A DNA stretch of 64,000 nt, taken from assembly GCF_005406125.1 (NCBI RefSeq), contig NZ_BIXZ01000002.1, positions 558,001 through 622,000 on the forward strand. Direction: 5' to 3'. The notes below the pieces were generated by a model. The model was not told the DNA's origin. It was given only the letters and a program-made list of their open reading frames with translations, and did not search any database. The translations under genes and the position numbers were made by a program. This DNA comes from Haloarcula mannanilytica (GTDB lineage Archaea; Halobacteriota; Halobacteria; Halobacteriales; Haloarculaceae). This document shows, piece after piece, positions 34,849-44,767 of this stretch; the stretch's first letter is position 1, and every line of letters begins with the position of its first letter.

Positions 34849-35777
34849 CAGTCGACTGCTTCCCGCATCCGCGGGTCCAGCGCGTCGCGCATCCCGTCGC
34901 CGAGCAGATTGAACCCCAACACGGTGATGGCGAGGAACAGCCCCGGGAAGAAGGAGAGCCACCACTGACCGGTGAGGAGGCCGTTCTCGACGCCGCGAGA
35001 GAGCATCAGCCCCCACGACGGCGTCCCGGCCTGCGCGCCGAACCCGAGGAACGACAGCGCCGCGAGGTCGATGATGGCCAGCCCGAAGTTCAGCGTCGAC
35101 TGGACGGTGATCGGCGCGAGCGTATTCGGCAGGATGTGCCGGACCAGAATCCGAGGGTCGGTCGCGCCCAGTGCGACCGTGGCGTCGACGTACTCGTCTT
35201 CGAGCACTTTGAGTGCGGCCCCGCGGACGACCCGAGCGAACCGCGGCGTGTACACGAGCACGAGCGCCACCACGGCCCGCCAGAGGCCAAGGTCCCGCGG
35301 GAAGATGGCGACCAGCGCGAGCGCGAGCAACAGTGGTGGGAACGCCAGCAACACGTCCATCGTCCGCATAATGACATTGTCGGTCACGTCGCCGTAGTAC
35401 GCCGCAATAATCCCCATCCCGACGCCCACGGTGGTGGAAGTCCCGACCGTAATCGTCCCGAACTTCAGGGCCAACCACGCGCCGTACAGACACCGCTTGT
35501 AGATGTCCCGGGCCGCTGCATCCGTGCCGAACAGCTGTTGGGTCGCGGGCGCGGGGCCGAGCCAGCCGGGCGGCGCACGGTCGGTGACCTCGGTCCCGAG
35601 CTGTGAGCTGGCGAGCGCGCCGAGGTCGTAGGTCACGCGGGCGTAGACGGCGATAGCAGCCATGCCGAGGATTATCGTCAGCCCGACGACGGCCAGTCGG
35701 TTCGTCAGCAGGTCGGCGAGGAACGGGGACGCCCGCAGGCGTCCCAGCGCGCCCCGCGTTTCGGTGTCCGTACTCAT
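34848..35777 (-). CDS. dppC: Peptide ABC transporter permease, DppC-type
   Basis: The 309-residue protein has an N-terminal helix (about 28-48), a periplasmic segment and the core of five helices with the EAA-loop sequence YVDATVALGATDPRILVRHILP near residue 195. It ends with GDGMRDALDPRMRE, the typical DppC/OppC tail. It forms the second half of the membrane channel together with the DppB-type permease. Its start overlaps the DppB stop by four bases. Confidence 0.9.
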   Translation of the reverse strand: MSTDTETRGALGRLRASPFLADLLTNRLAVVGLTIILGMAAIAVYARVTYDLGALASSQLGTEVTDRAPPGWLGPAPATQQLFGTDAAARDIYKRCLYGAWLALKFGTITVGTSTTVGVGMGIIAAYYGDVTDNVIMRTMDVLLAFPPLLLALALVAIFPRDLGLWRAVVALVLVYTPRFARVVRGAALKVLEDEYVDATVALGATDPRILVRHILPNTLAPITVQSTLNFGLAIIDLAALSFLGFGAQAGTPSWGLMLSRGVENGLLTGQWWLSFFPGLFLAITVLGFNLLGDGMRDALDPRMREAVD

Positions 35778-36856
35778 TGTTGAATCCGTGGGTCGAGGTA
35801 GCTGTAGGTGACATCGACGACGAGGTTGACGAGGGTAAACAGCAGCGCGAAGGTGAGTACCGTCCCCTGGACGACCGGGTAGTCGGAGACGCCGATGGCG
35901 GTGACGATGGTCAGCCCCATCCCGTTGATGCCGAACACGGTCTCGGTCAGGACCGCCCCGCCGAGCAGCGTACCGAACTGGATGCCGATGACGGTGACGA
36001 CGGGAATCAACGCGTTCCTGAACCCGTGTTTCATCAGCGTTATCTTCGCGCCCTGGCCCTTCGCCCGCGCGGTCCGGATGTAGTCCTGCCGGATGACCTC
36101 AAGCATCGAGGAGCGCATCATCCGCGAGATGAGCGCCGTCGAGTAGACGCCGATGACCAGCGCCGGCAGAAACAGGTGATGGGCCGCCGAGAGGAACGCT
36201 TCGGTGTTTCCGAGCAGGACGGTATCGACGGTTATCATCCCGGTCAGTGGAAGCTCCCGACCGAACAGCGTCCAGGTGTCGGGCAGGAACAGCGTCGAGT
36301 CGATGCGGCCGCTGGTCGGGAACACGTCGAGATACGTCGAGAAAAGCAGGATGAGCAACGGCCCGGACCAGAATATCGGGACCGAGATACCCGTCAGCGC
36401 CCCGATTCTGGTGACGTGGTCGGTCAGCGAGTCCTGTTTGACCGCGGAGATGATACCCAGCGGAATGCCGAGCAGGATGCCCGCCGCCTGGCCGTAGATA
36501 GCGAGTTCGAGCGTGATAGGGAGCCGGTCGGCGATGACCGACCGGACGCTGTTCCCGCGGCTGATGCTGTAGGACTGGCCGAAGTCGAACCGTGCCGCGT
36601 CCCACAGGAAGCTCAGGTACTGCTCCCACAGCGGCCGTCGCAGGCCGAGTTCCTGGCGTATCTGTTCGAGCTGTTCGGTCGAGGCCCGCTGGCCGGCGAT
36701 GACGATGGCGGGGTCCCCCGGAGCCAGGTGGAGAATCGCGAACACGACCGACGCCACGCCGAACAGCACCGGCACAAGCAACAGCAGCCGCTTGACGACG
36801 AACCGGGGCGGAACCACCGGTTCGACCAGCCGGAAGAGAGACTGTGTCCAGTTCAT
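35774..36856 (-). CDS. dppB: Peptide ABC transporter permease, DppB-type
   Basis: The 360-residue protein has the DppB layout: a helix at about 22-45, the long hydrophilic region AGQRASTEQLEQIRQELG, five further helices and the EAA-loop YIRTARAKGQGAKITLMKHG near residue 268. The C-terminal YLDPRIQQ is standard. It pairs with DppC. The 18-base gap to the substrate-binding gene suggests one mRNA. Confidence 0.9.
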   Translation of the reverse strand: MNWTQSLFRLVEPVVPPRFVVKRLLLLVPVLFGVASVVFAILHLAPGDPAIVIAGQRASTEQLEQIRQELGLRRPLWEQYLSFLWDAARFDFGQSYSISRGNSVRSVIADRLPITLELAIYGQAAGILLGIPLGIISAVKQDSLTDHVTRIGALTGISVPIFWSGPLLILLFSTYLDVFPTSGRIDSTLFLPDTWTLFGRELPLTGMITVDTVLLGNTEAFLSAAHHLFLPALVIGVYSTALISRMMRSSMLEVIRQDYIRTARAKGQGAKITLMKHGFRNALIPVVTVIGIQFGTLLGGAVLTETVFGINGMGLTIVTAIGVSDYPVVQGTVLTFALLFTLVNLVVDVTYSYLDPRIQQ

Positions 36857-36874
36857 GCGGGGACGGGTGGGAAG

Positions 36875-38623
36875 CTACTGTAGTTCGACCGTGTTGAGGT
36901 AGGGGCCGCCGACGGAGCTCACCGTGTAGGAGTCCGCGACGACGGCCTCGTTGACCGCCCGGAGTGTCTCGGCGTAGTCGATGAACACCCAGGGTGACTC
37001 GTCGTAGGCCAGCTGTGCGGCTTCCTGGTACATCGTCTCGCGGTCCCCCTCGGTGTAGGTCCGCTGGGCTTCCCGGACGAGTTCCATGTACTCGGTGTTG
37101 GCCCACCCGGAGACGTTCAGCGTGGAATACCCCTCCGTGTCGAAACTCACCCAGTCCTGGCCGTCGGGGACGGCGTCCATCGACACTTTCGGGTCCAGCA
37201 GGACGTACATGAAGTTGTCCGGGTCGGCGTTGTCGGTGTACCAGCCGAGGAAACAGGCGTCGTGTCGCCCGGCGGACGTGTAGTCCAGATACGGGCCGAA
37301 GTTGGAGAACTGGTTGATGTTGACCGTCAGCCCGATGTCCTCCAGGTCAGATTTGACCTGATTTGCGGTCTGAACCGGGCTGGGGTTGTATCCGCGGGGG
37401 TTCGAGAACGTCGCGAGTTCGAACTCGAAGCCGTCGCCGTAGCCCGCCTCTTCGAGCATCGACTGGGCCTGCTCCTTGTCCGTCGGATACGGGTCGAGGT
37501 CGTCGTTGTGTCCGAGCACGTCCGGTGGGAGCGGCTGTGAGGCCTGCGTGGCAAAACCTTGGTAGATCTGGTTGACGATGGCCTCGGTGTTGACGGCGTG
37601 GGCGATGGCCCGCCGGACCGTCCGGTTCCGGAACGGCTCGAACCGGGCCATGTTCATCGCCATGTAGCCGTGGTTGATGCCGTTCTTCCGCAGCAGCGTC
37701 GCTGTCCCGCTCTCCTCGGCGCGCTGGAACCCGGAGGAGTCGAGGTTGTCCGTGATGTGTGAGGCCCCGTTGATAACGTCCTGTACTCGGGTGCTGTTCT
37801 CGGTGATTGTCTTGAAGATGACCGTCCCGACCTGTGGACCGTCGCCCCAGAACTCGGTGTTGGCCGTCAGCCGGATGCGCTCGTTCGGGTTGTCGAGCGT
37901 GTCGAACTGGAAGGGACCGGTCCCCACGGGTTCGGTCCCCAGGTCCGCCTGGTTGTCGCCCATCGCCTCGATCTGGGCCTCCGAGAGGACGGCCGCGGCG
38001 AACATCGCGAGGTTCCGCAGGAACGGGGCGTACCGCTGTGTGAGTTCGATGGTCAGTTCGTAGTCCTGGCTCGCGTCGACGCTCTCTATCCAGTCGCCCA
38101 GCGTGAACGGGCCGTACCCCGACCGCGTCTCGTCGCCGAGGTAGTACTGATAGTCGCTCTGGGTGAACCGCCGCCAGGTCGCCTCGAAGTCCGAGGACGT
38201 GAACTCCTCCCCGTTGTGGAAGGTCACGTTCTCTCGGAGCGTCAGCGTCGCCGTCGTCCCGTCGAGCGAGTAGTCGGTCGCCAGCGCGTCCTCCAGTTGG
38301 CCGCCGCTTCCCGGGGCGAACTGGATGAGCGTGTCGAATATCTGGTTCGTGACTTTGGCGACCTCGCCGCTTGTCGTCTGTTGCGGGTCGTAGTTCTCGG
38401 GGTGGTCCCCGCGGGCGTACACGAGCGTCTGGTCACTTGCCCCGTCACCGCCGCCGCTGTCGCCGTCGCTAGCAGTGCCGTCCCCGTCGCCGCTCTCGCC
38501 GTCACCTGCAGTCCCATCGCCATCGCCACCGTCACCGGAACAACCCGCGAGTGTTGCGGCCGCCGCGGCACCGCCCGCCGCCGTGAGGAAGCTCCGCCTG
38601 TCGATCTGACCGTCGGATGACAT
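36875..38623 (-). CDS. dppA: Peptide/oligopeptide-binding lipoprotein, SBP family 5
   Basis: The 582-residue protein starts with a twin-arginine signal (RRSFLTAAGG) and lipobox LAGC (Cys28), then an acidic GDGxxGD repeat linker (about 29-65) that tethers the lobe to the membrane. The mature part has the family-5 layout: QTLVYARGDHPENYDPQQ, FTSSDFEATWRR, EPVGTGPFQFD and RRAIAHAVN. It delivers peptides or related solutes to the permeases. A strong AT-rich promoter lies before it, so it may be made in excess over the ATPase. Confidence 0.88.
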   Translation of the reverse strand: MSSDGQIDRRSFLTAAGGAAAAATLAGCSGDGGDGDGTAGDGESGDGDGTASDGDSGGGDGASDQTLVYARGDHPENYDPQQTTSGEVAKVTNQIFDTLIQFAPGSGGQLEDALATDYSLDGTTATLTLRENVTFHNGEEFTSSDFEATWRRFTQSDYQYYLGDETRSGYGPFTLGDWIESVDASQDYELTIELTQRYAPFLRNLAMFAAAVLSEAQIEAMGDNQADLGTEPVGTGPFQFDTLDNPNERIRLTANTEFWGDGPQVGTVIFKTITENSTRVQDVINGASHITDNLDSSGFQRAEESGTATLLRKNGINHGYMAMNMARFEPFRNRTVRRAIAHAVNTEAIVNQIYQGFATQASQPLPPDVLGHNDDLDPYPTDKEQAQSMLEEAGYGDGFEFELATFSNPRGYNPSPVQTANQVKSDLEDIGLTVNINQFSNFGPYLDYTSAGRHDACFLGWYTDNADPDNFMYVLLDPKVSMDAVPDGQDWVSFDTEGYSTLNVSGWANTEYMELVREAQRTYTEGDRETMYQEAAQLAYDESPWVFIDYAETLRAVNEAVVADSYTVSSVGGPYLNTVELQ

Positions 38624-38670
38624 ACGGTACCATTCAACCAGGTCGAATATAACAGTACTGGACAGGTAGA

Positions 38671-38690
38671 TAAATATACATTATAATAAA
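38671..38690 (-). promoter_or_regulatory. Promoter region for the binding-protein gene
   Basis: ataaatatac and attataataa on the plus strand form a strong AT-rich block; read on the minus strand, it gives a TATA-like gtatatttat about 48-57 bases before the ATG at 38623. It lies between the fused ATPase and dppA. Confidence 0.5.
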
Positions 38691-38720
38691 TAAGGGCGGT
38701 GTGCGGCCGAGTAATACTCC

Positions 38721-41384
38721 CTACTCGCGGTCGCTGCGTGGCTGCTCGTACAGGTGACACGCCGCCGGATGCGGACTCGACTGCAGTTCGGGATGGCGTC
38801 GCTCACAGACGCTTTCGAACCGGTCACGGAGGAGTTCGGCTGCACCCTCCCAATCGGCTGCTGCGAGGCGTTCGAACGACTCCTCGATGACACGTCTGTT
38901 CTCGCCGGTCGGTTCGGTCTCGAAGAACCGGTCGAACATCGCCTCGACGAAGGCCGAAACCGCCACCGACTCCCCGTTCGGTTCGGTGAGGTCCGCCCCG
39001 CCGTCGGTCGCTGCTGTAGCGTCGTCCGACTGGAGTTGCGCCTGAATCGCATCGAGAGAAATCGCCTCGTCTTCCACCCGCTGTCGGTAGTCCATCACCT
39101 CTCTGTAGGTCTCCTGTTCGATGTCGATGTCCGGCGGGATTATCTCGGGACAGCGGGTCCGGAACCGACAGCCCGACGGCGGATCAATTGGTGACGGCAC
39201 GTCGCCCTTCAGCAGGATTCGGTCGGCTTCGACGGTGGGGTCCGGTTCGGGAATCGCCGACAGCAGCGCTCGCGTGTAGGGGTGTTTCGGGTCGGCGAAC
39301 AGGTCCGGGGTGTCGGCGACTTCGACGACTTCACCGAGATACATCACAGCGACGCGGTCACAGATGTGCCGCACCACGGAGAGGTCATGCGCGATGAACA
39401 GGTAGGTGAGGCCGAATTCCCCCTGGAGGTCCTCAAGGAGGTTGATTATCTGGGCCTGGACGCTCACGTCAAGTGCCGAGACGGGCTCGTCGCAGACGAT
39501 GAAGTCGGGGTCGACGGCTAGCGCCCGGGCGATGCCGACACGCTGGCGCTGCCCGCCGGACAGCTCATGTGGATACCGGTCGTACTGGTCGGGGTCCAGC
39601 CCTACCGCCTCCATCAGCTCCGCGACCCGGTCGACCCGCTGCTCGCGGCGGGAACCGTCGCCGGTGTCCTCGGGCAGGTCGTGAATCTTCAGCGGCTCCA
39701 TGATGGTCTGGCCGACGGTCATCCGTGGGTCGAGGCTTGACATCGGGTCCTGGAATATCATCTGCAGGTCCCGGCGGACCGCCCGGAGGTCGTCCTTGTC
39801 CAGGTCCGCGAGGTCCTGGCCGGCGAAGACCACAGTCCCGTCGGTCGGCTCCAGCAGGCGGAGAATGGTCCGGCCGGTCGTCGACTTCCCACAGCCCGAC
39901 TCCCCGACGAGGCCGAGCGTCTCGCCCTCGTAGATGTCCATCGAGACGCCGTCGACGGCTTTGACCGACTCGGGCTCGCGTCCGATGTACTTATCGAGTA
40001 GGTCGTCGGCCCGCGAGAAGTGCTTTTTCAGCCCGTCGACTTGCATGAGCTGTCTGTCCGTTCGCGTCGTCTCGTGGGCGGCCACGCCGGCGTCGCCGGT
40101 GCCGTACTCGCTCGTATCGAAGGAATCGAGGATACATTTCGAGCGGTGGGACACGTCGTCCGGACCGTGCTGGAGAAACGGTATCTCCCCCTCGCGGCAC
40201 TCCGGCTGTGCCCACGGACAGCGGTCGGCGAAGTGGCATCCCTCGGGCATGTCGATGAGGCTCGGCACGTTGCCCTCGATGGGGGTCAGCCGCTCGGTCT
40301 CCTCGCTGGGTATCGATTCCAGCAGCGTGTACGTGTACGGATGCGAGGGGTTCCCGAAGATTTCCTCGACCGGCCCCTCCTCGACGATTTCGCCGGCATA
40401 CATCACGGCCACGCGGTCACAGGTCTCCGCGACGACGCCGAGGTCGTGCGTGATGAACAGGACCGCCATCCCCAGTTCGTCTTGGAGGCCGTCGATGAGG
40501 TCCAGAATCTGGGCCTGGATGGTCACGTCGAGCGCCGTCGTCGGCTCGTCGGCGACCAGCAGCTTCGGCCGGCAGGCCAGAGCGATGGCGATGAGTACGC
40601 GCTGGCGCATCCCGCCGGAGAACTCGTGGGGGTACTCGTCGACGCGGTCGGTCGGCTCCGGAATCCCGACTTCCTCAAGCAGGGCTATCACGTCGGATCG
40701 GACTTCCTCGCTCATCTTGCCGCCCCGGCCAAGCGACGGGGTTATCTCCCGGAGGGCGTTGAACCACGAGTCGTTGCGCTTGCGGCCGTACCGGTGGAGG
40801 CGCAGGCTTTCGGCGACCTGCTCGCCGACGGTGATGGCGGGGTTCAGCGAGGTCATCGGGTCCTGGAATATCATCCCCATGTCGCCGCCGCGGATGTCAC
40901 GCATCGCCCGCTCCGGCGCGGCCGTCAGGTCGACGTAGCCGTCTGCGATGGTTACGGGACCGTCCCCCTCTTTCGGCAGTGCGTCCCTCGGATTGCTTCG
41001 AATGAACTGCCGGGCCAGCGCGGTGTCGTCGGCAGTCCCGTCCAGCGACTCCGGGAGTTCGCCCCGGTCGACGGTCGCCGCGTCCAGGTGGATGAACCCG
41101 GAGCCGTCGGCATCGGTCGCAACCGCCTTCGGATACTGCCGTGCCAGCCGCGTGACCGTCTCCAGCGAGCCAAAGCGGACCTTTCCGCCGGCAATGTGTC
41201 CGGGATCGTCGACAATTCCCATCGCCGACAGCGCGGTCACCGACTTCCCTGACCCCGACTCGCCGACCAGCCCGACGGTCTCGCCCTCTCGAACGGTGAG
41301 GTCGATGCCGTCGACGGCTTTGACCGTTCCCCGGTCCGTCTCGAACTGGGTCCGGAGACTGGATAGTGTCAACAAGTCACGCAT
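38721..41384 (-). CDS. Fused dipeptide ABC transporter ATPase (DppD-DppF)
   Basis: The 887-residue protein holds two nucleotide-binding domains. NBD1 (about 1-350) has [13 protein letters not shown], a signature [11 protein letters not shown] and Walker [14 protein letters not shown], with about 70 extra residues between Walker A and the Q-loop IFQDPMTS. It ends with the oligopeptide C-domain including [17 protein letters not shown]2 (about 435-740) has [39 protein letters not shown] and [10 protein letters not shown]. The two are encoded separately in most bacteria. The tail (about 775-887) is a haloarchaeal extension of unknown role. Confidence 0.9.
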   Translation of the reverse strand: MRDLLTLSSLRTQFETDRGTVKAVDGIDLTVREGETVGLVGESGSGKSVTALSAMGIVDDPGHIAGGKVRFGSLETVTRLARQYPKAVATDADGSGFIHLDAATVDRGELPESLDGTADDTALARQFIRSNPRDALPKEGDGPVTIADGYVDLTAAPERAMRDIRGGDMGMIFQDPMTSLNPAITVGEQVAESLRLHRYGRKRNDSWFNALREITPSLGRGGKMSEEVRSDVIALLEEVGIPEPTDRVDEYPHEFSGGMRQRVLIAIALACRPKLLVADEPTTALDVTIQAQILDLIDGLQDELGMAVLFITHDLGVVAETCDRVAVMYAGEIVEEGPVEEIFGNPSHPYTYTLLESIPSEETERLTPIEGNVPSLIDMPEGCHFADRCPWAQPECREGEIPFLQHGPDDVSHRSKCILDSFDTSEYGTGDAGVAAHETTRTDRQLMQVDGLKKHFSRADDLLDKYIGREPESVKAVDGVSMDIYEGETLGLVGESGCGKSTTGRTILRLLEPTDGTVVFAGQDLADLDKDDLRAVRRDLQMIFQDPMSSLDPRMTVGQTIMEPLKIHDLPEDTGDGSRREQRVDRVAELMEAVGLDPDQYDRYPHELSGGQRQRVGIARALAVDPDFIVCDEPVSALDVSVQAQIINLLEDLQGEFGLTYLFIAHDLSVVRHICDRVAVMYLGEVVEVADTPDLFADPKHPYTRALLSAIPEPDPTVEADRILLKGDVPSPIDPPSGCRFRTRCPEIIPPDIDIEQETYREVMDYRQRVEDEAISLDAIQAQLQSDDATAATDGGADLTEPNGESVAVSAFVEAMFDRFFETEPTGENRRVIEESFERLAAADWEGAAELLRDRFESVCERRHPELQSSPHPAACHLYEQPRSDRE

Positions 41385-41469
41385 CTATCTGTTGTTCTCG
41401 AAATACTTCCAAAAGTGTTGTGCTGAAACCTCGCCAACAGTTTATGCCTGGGGCCGCCTCACTCGACGT

Positions 41470-41988
41470 ATGGACGAGCCCGCCGACCCGGAATCGAACC
41501 CCTTCGACCGCGTCGTCGGTCACTGGGAGCAGGTCATCGACGACATGACGGCGACGGCAGCGCAGTACCGCGACGCCGGCCGCGAAACCATCGAACTCCA
41601 CCCCGGCGACGTGACGGTCCTGACCGGCGAGCCGAAAACGCTGGCCGAACAGACCGGCGAGTACGAACCCGACACTCGACGACTCGGGTTCGACGTGGTG
41701 GTCCCCGGCGACGAGTTCCGGCGGCTCGCCGACGCGCTGGAAGAACGCGCCGTTGACCGGTACGAGGTCTTCCGGGCGACCGGCGACGGGATGGTGTTCC
41801 TGCTCGTTGCGCTGGAATGTGGCGACGACCTCGCCGCGTTCGTCCCGCTGTACTACGACCGCAGCGACCGGGAGGCCCTGGAACGGGTCGCTGCGGACCA
41901 CGGCCTCTACTCACATATTCGCCCCCTCTCTGACGACGAGGTGGTCACCGTCGCCCACGACGACCCCGAGCCGTTCTTCCCCGACTGA
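41470..41988 (+). CDS. Conserved haloarchaeal protein of unknown function
   Basis: From the ATG at 41470 the protein has 172 residues, acidic and soluble. It starts with a helix (about 10-35) then alternating beta segments (TIELHPGDVTVLTG, RLGFDVVVPGDEFRRLADAL, MVFLLVALECGDD) and ends FFPD. I recall similar haloarchaeal proteins annotated only as DUF (possibly DUF7529). It is divergent from the fused ATPase; an agtttatg sequence at 41440-41447 can serve as TATA box. Confidence 0.58.
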   Translation: MDEPADPESNPFDRVVGHWEQVIDDMTATAAQYRDAGRETIELHPGDVTVLTGEPKTLAEQTGEYEPDTRRLGFDVVVPGDEFRRLADALEERAVDRYEVFRATGDGMVFLLVALECGDDLAAFVPLYYDRSDREALERVAADHGLYSHIRPLSDDEVVTVAHDDPEPFFPD

Positions 41989-42021
41989 CACCTGATCCGT
42001 GAGCGATCACCAACCGCCCGA

Positions 42022-42447
42022 CTACGACCGCCCGCGAACTCGCGTCAGCCGATACGACGGCACTTCGAAGACGACGCCGTAGAGAATCCGATTGCCGAGC
42101 ACACCGACCCCGAACCCCGAGAGTGCGCCCGCGAGATTGACCGTCATCGGAGCCGCCGAAAGCGTCACGAGACCGGCGACAGCGCCCGCCAGCACGAGAA
42201 ACGACGCCAGCGCCGCGACTTCCGGGTACACGCCCGGCACCGCATCGTGTTCGATGACGGCGACCGCGACGGCGGTTAGCAGCGTGACCCCAACGACCAC
42301 CGGCAACACGTCGAACAGGGCGCTTCCGGCCTCTGCGTACCCCAACACCGCCCCGCCGATGCCGACGGCGAGATCGGTTCGCAGAACCTTCTGTGTCGCC
42401 TCACGAGTCGACATCGATGGCTCGGCGTCCGGGTCGATGTCGCTCAT
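42022..42447 (-). CDS. Predicted membrane protein with four helices
   Basis: The 141-residue protein has a short acidic N-terminus followed by four hydrophobic stretches (about 25-45, 48-67, 78-98, 100-122) and the basic tail LTRVRGRS. No domain is recognised. The gene runs 12 bases behind the DUF5806-like gene on the same strand, suggesting a common transcript. Confidence 0.6.
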   Translation of the reverse strand: MSDIDPDAEPSMSTREATQKVLRTDLAVGIGGAVLGYAEAGSALFDVLPVVVGVTLLTAVAVAVIEHDAVPGVYPEVAALASFLVLAGAVAGLVTLSAAPMTVNLAGALSGFGVGVLGNRILYGVVFEVPSYRLTRVRGRS

Positions 42448-42459
42448 CTCCCGCCCGGC

Positions 42460-43215
42460 TTACTCGTCGACCTGGAACTCATTGCCACACTCCGGACAGC
42501 ACACCTCGTCGTGTCGCAGCGCCGCCGACTGCTCGCGGACTTCTCGCATCACCGAGGAAATCCGGTCTTCGGCCTCCATCTCGTCCTCGACGGCGAGGTC
42601 GACGCCCTCGACTTCGAGGAGGAACTTCGCGACCTCCGTGGCCTCGTACATCACGTCGTCGAGGTCCTCGGCGGTGAAGAAGTCACACATCGCGCCATAG
42701 AGGAAGGTCGCGCCGGCCTTCCGGACCTTGTCTTCGAAGGCCGAGCGGGCCTGATTGACGGCCTGTGGCGTGTACGTGTCCGTCATGAACGGGACGAGTT
42801 CGGGGAGGTTCTCCCCGATTTTCGTCATCTCGACGCCCGTTTCGGTCCGGAAGTCGGCACAAAGGCGGGCGATGGCCCACTCGCGGGCGGTGATGTACGT
42901 CCGGTCCCGCAGGAAGTCGTTCGCGCGGTCGTAGGTCCCACCCTCGATTTTCTTGAAGCGGTCGTACTTCTGTACGTCGGCCGGTACGTCGCTGACTGGA
43001 CTGGTTGCCTCGTCGCTGGCGGTGGCGGCCGCCTCGCTGCTACCTGACTCGGGTTGTGCTGTTTCGGTGGCCGAGTCGCCGGGGTCGCTCCCCGCAGCGC
43101 TGTCATTGTCGTCGGTCCCGTTTTCCGCGGCCGCCGGTTCGTCCGGCTGGTGTCCGGTCGACTCCTCGTCTGTCGCCTCGACATCTGTCTCGTCCGGCGG
43201 TGCGCCCTCTGTCAT
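42460..43215 (-). CDS. DUF5806-like protein with C-terminal zinc knuckle
   Basis: The start at 43215 (MTEGAPPDETDVEATDEEST) gives 251 residues. Residues 1-80 are a low-complexity acidic region, the rest (about 83-251) is a helical domain with TYITAREWAIARLCADFRTE and a final CCPECGNEF, part of a zinc ribbon. The core belongs to the DUF5806 family; the function is unknown. An extension to 43317 is basic and unlikely. Confidence 0.65.
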   Translation of the reverse strand: MTEGAPPDETDVEATDEESTGHQPDEPAAAENGTDDNDSAAGSDPGDSATETAQPESGSSEAAATASDEATSPVSDVPADVQKYDRFKKIEGGTYDRANDFLRDRTYITAREWAIARLCADFRTETGVEMTKIGENLPELVPFMTDTYTPQAVNQARSAFEDKVRKAGATFLYGAMCDFFTAEDLDDVMYEATEVAKFLLEVEGVDLAVEDEMEAEDRISSVMREVREQSAALRHDEVCCPECGNEFQVDE

Positions 43216-43330
43216 AGAGGAGCATGCGCGCTCGCGGTGAAAAAGGGTATCGCCGCTGTCCTGCCGTCCTTGTGCACTGTTGACACGTCCGCCAGGTGGC
43301 TTTTTCACTGCTGCCATGCATGGCCCGACT

Positions 43331-43702
43331 ATGAAACTACTGCTCGGTGTCGGGGGCAGCGAACTGTCCTATCTGGCACTGACCGAAACACTCGAACGAG
43401 TGTCGGAAACGGGCGACGAGCTAACCGTCGTTATCTTCGAAAACGAGGACATCGACGCCGACTTCGGCACGGTCCAACAGCGGGTGCAGGACCACATTGA
43501 CGAAAGTGGGCTTGCGCCGCCGACCAGGCTCATCGAGGATGCGTCGCCGGGGAGCGAACTGGTGAACATCGCCGAGAGCGAGGGGTTCGATAGGATCGTC
43601 CTCGGCGGTGGCGGCCGCTCCCCGCTCGGGAAGATACAGCTCGGCCCCATTGTCGAGTTCGTCCTGCTGAACGCACAGACCCCGGTGACCCTCATCCGAT
43701 GA
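43331..43702 (+). CDS. Universal stress protein-like, short form
   Basis: The 123-residue protein MKLLLGVGGSELSYLALTET has the Rossmann-like USP fold with a GGGGRSPLGKIQLGPIVEFVL segment in place of the ATP-binding GSRGxxG(9-11)GS motif. USPs bind ATP or act as stress-linked dimers. It overlaps the GNAT gene by four bases (ATGA), a coupled pair. Confidence 0.72.
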   Translation: MKLLLGVGGSELSYLALTETLERVSETGDELTVVIFENEDIDADFGTVQQRVQDHIDESGLAPPTRLIEDASPGSELVNIAESEGFDRIVLGGGGRSPLGKIQLGPIVEFVLLNAQTPVTLIR

Positions 43703-44220
43703 CGCGCACCTATCCAGACGAACCGGCAGGAGAGTTCCCGCGGCCGCCACGGACGATCACTGACCGCGAGGACCGTCCTATCGACGTGATCTCCGCCGAC
43801 GACGCTGACACGGAGAGCCTCGTCGAGATGTACCTCGACTTCGACCCCGCGGACCGAGCGCAGGGTATCCCCCCGGTCAAAGAGGAGCCGATCCGCGAGT
43901 GGCTCGACACGATACTCGACGACGATTGTGTCAACGTCGTCGCCAAGCACGACGACACCGTCGCCGGCCACGCGACGCTGGTCCCGGACAACGAGGGCGA
44001 GCACGAACTCGCTATCTTCGTGTTACAGGCCTACCAGGGCGCCGGTATCGGGACGGCGCTGGTCGAGACGCTGCTGGGCTACGGCCAGGCTGAGGGCATC
44101 GACCACGTCTGGCTCACGGTCGAGCGCTGGAACGAGCCGGCGATAGCGCTGTACGAGAAAGTCGGGTTCGAGACGAGCAGCGCCGAGAGCTTCGAGGTCG
44201 AGATGGCGATTCGACTCTAA
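43699..44220 (+). CDS. GNAT family N-acetyltransferase
   Basis: The 173-residue protein has the acetyl-CoA motif LQAYQGAGIGTALVETLLG (Q-G-A-G-I-G at about 113-118), followed by IDHVWLTVERWNEPAIALYEKVGF. The N-terminal 25 residues (PDEPAGEFPRPP) are extra to the fold. The substrate amine is unknown. It is translationally coupled with the USP-like gene; such pairing is known for stress-linked acetyltransferases. Confidence 0.82.
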   Translation: MTRTYPDEPAGEFPRPPRTITDREDRPIDVISADDADTESLVEMYLDFDPADRAQGIPPVKEEPIREWLDTILDDDCVNVVAKHDDTVAGHATLVPDNEGEHELAIFVLQAYQGAGIGTALVETLLGYGQAEGIDHVWLTVERWNEPAIALYEKVGFETSSAESFEVEMAIRL

Positions 44221-44648
44221 ACGGTGAGTACCGGCTGGCTGGCGTATTCGATGACGTAAATCGCCGCACGCCCGACGGCCTCCTCGCCTTCCTCGCGCGG
44301 GACGACGATGAAATCCGTATCGATATCTTCCGCCACGTCGAGGACCACGCTGCCCGGCGTCTGCATCAACCGCGTTTCGGAGAAGGCGGTCGCGGACGAC
44401 GTTTCGAACGTCCCGTCGTGGACGGCCACGAACTGCTCTCGGATACTCTCGGTGAAGGCCTGGTGTTCGTCAGCGATAGCGTCTGCGCTCACCTCGCCGC
44501 TGTCGATGTCACGGTGGAGCCGTTCGTCGATAACGAACAGCAGGTGGAGATCGGCGTCGTACCGCTCTGCAACGGCGATTGCGTACTCGGCCGCTCGTTC
44601 CGACTGGTCGCTACCGTCGACCGGCACGAGTACGAGATCGATATCCAT
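44217..44648 (-). CDS. Universal stress protein
   Basis: I use the ATG at 44648 (MDIDLVLVPVDGSDQSERAA), giving 143 residues; an ATG three codons upstream (44657) is also possible. The USP core shows LVPVDGS, AEYAIAVAERYDADLHLLFV and VPREEGEEAVGRAAIYV, in which the ATP-binding glycine motif is weakened. It overlaps the GNAT gene end by four bases tail-to-tail. Confidence 0.78.
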   Translation of the reverse strand: MDIDLVLVPVDGSDQSERAAEYAIAVAERYDADLHLLFVIDERLHRDIDSGEVSADAIADEHQAFTESIREQFVAVHDGTFETSSATAFSETRLMQTPGSVVLDVAEDIDTDFIVVPREEGEEAVGRAAIYVIEYASQPVLTV

Positions 44649-44767
44649 CACTCGCATCTGTGATCCCGTCCGGCAAAAATCCACCGAGGTCCGAGTCGGC
44701 GGTGCCATGCACCGAGCCCTCGCCCATGACCAACAGTGTATTTAGTCGCGGCTTCGATGCGTGATGT

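Noticed and set aside
38480-38560. Repetitive GDG/ccgtc sequence at the start of dppA
   Set aside because: It encodes the acidic linker common after haloarchaeal lipoboxes, not a mobile or CRISPR repeat.
40020-41252. 410-codon open frame on the plus strand
   Set aside because: It is antisense to the fused ATPase and is Arg/Val/Asp-rich without motifs; high GC creates long shadow frames.
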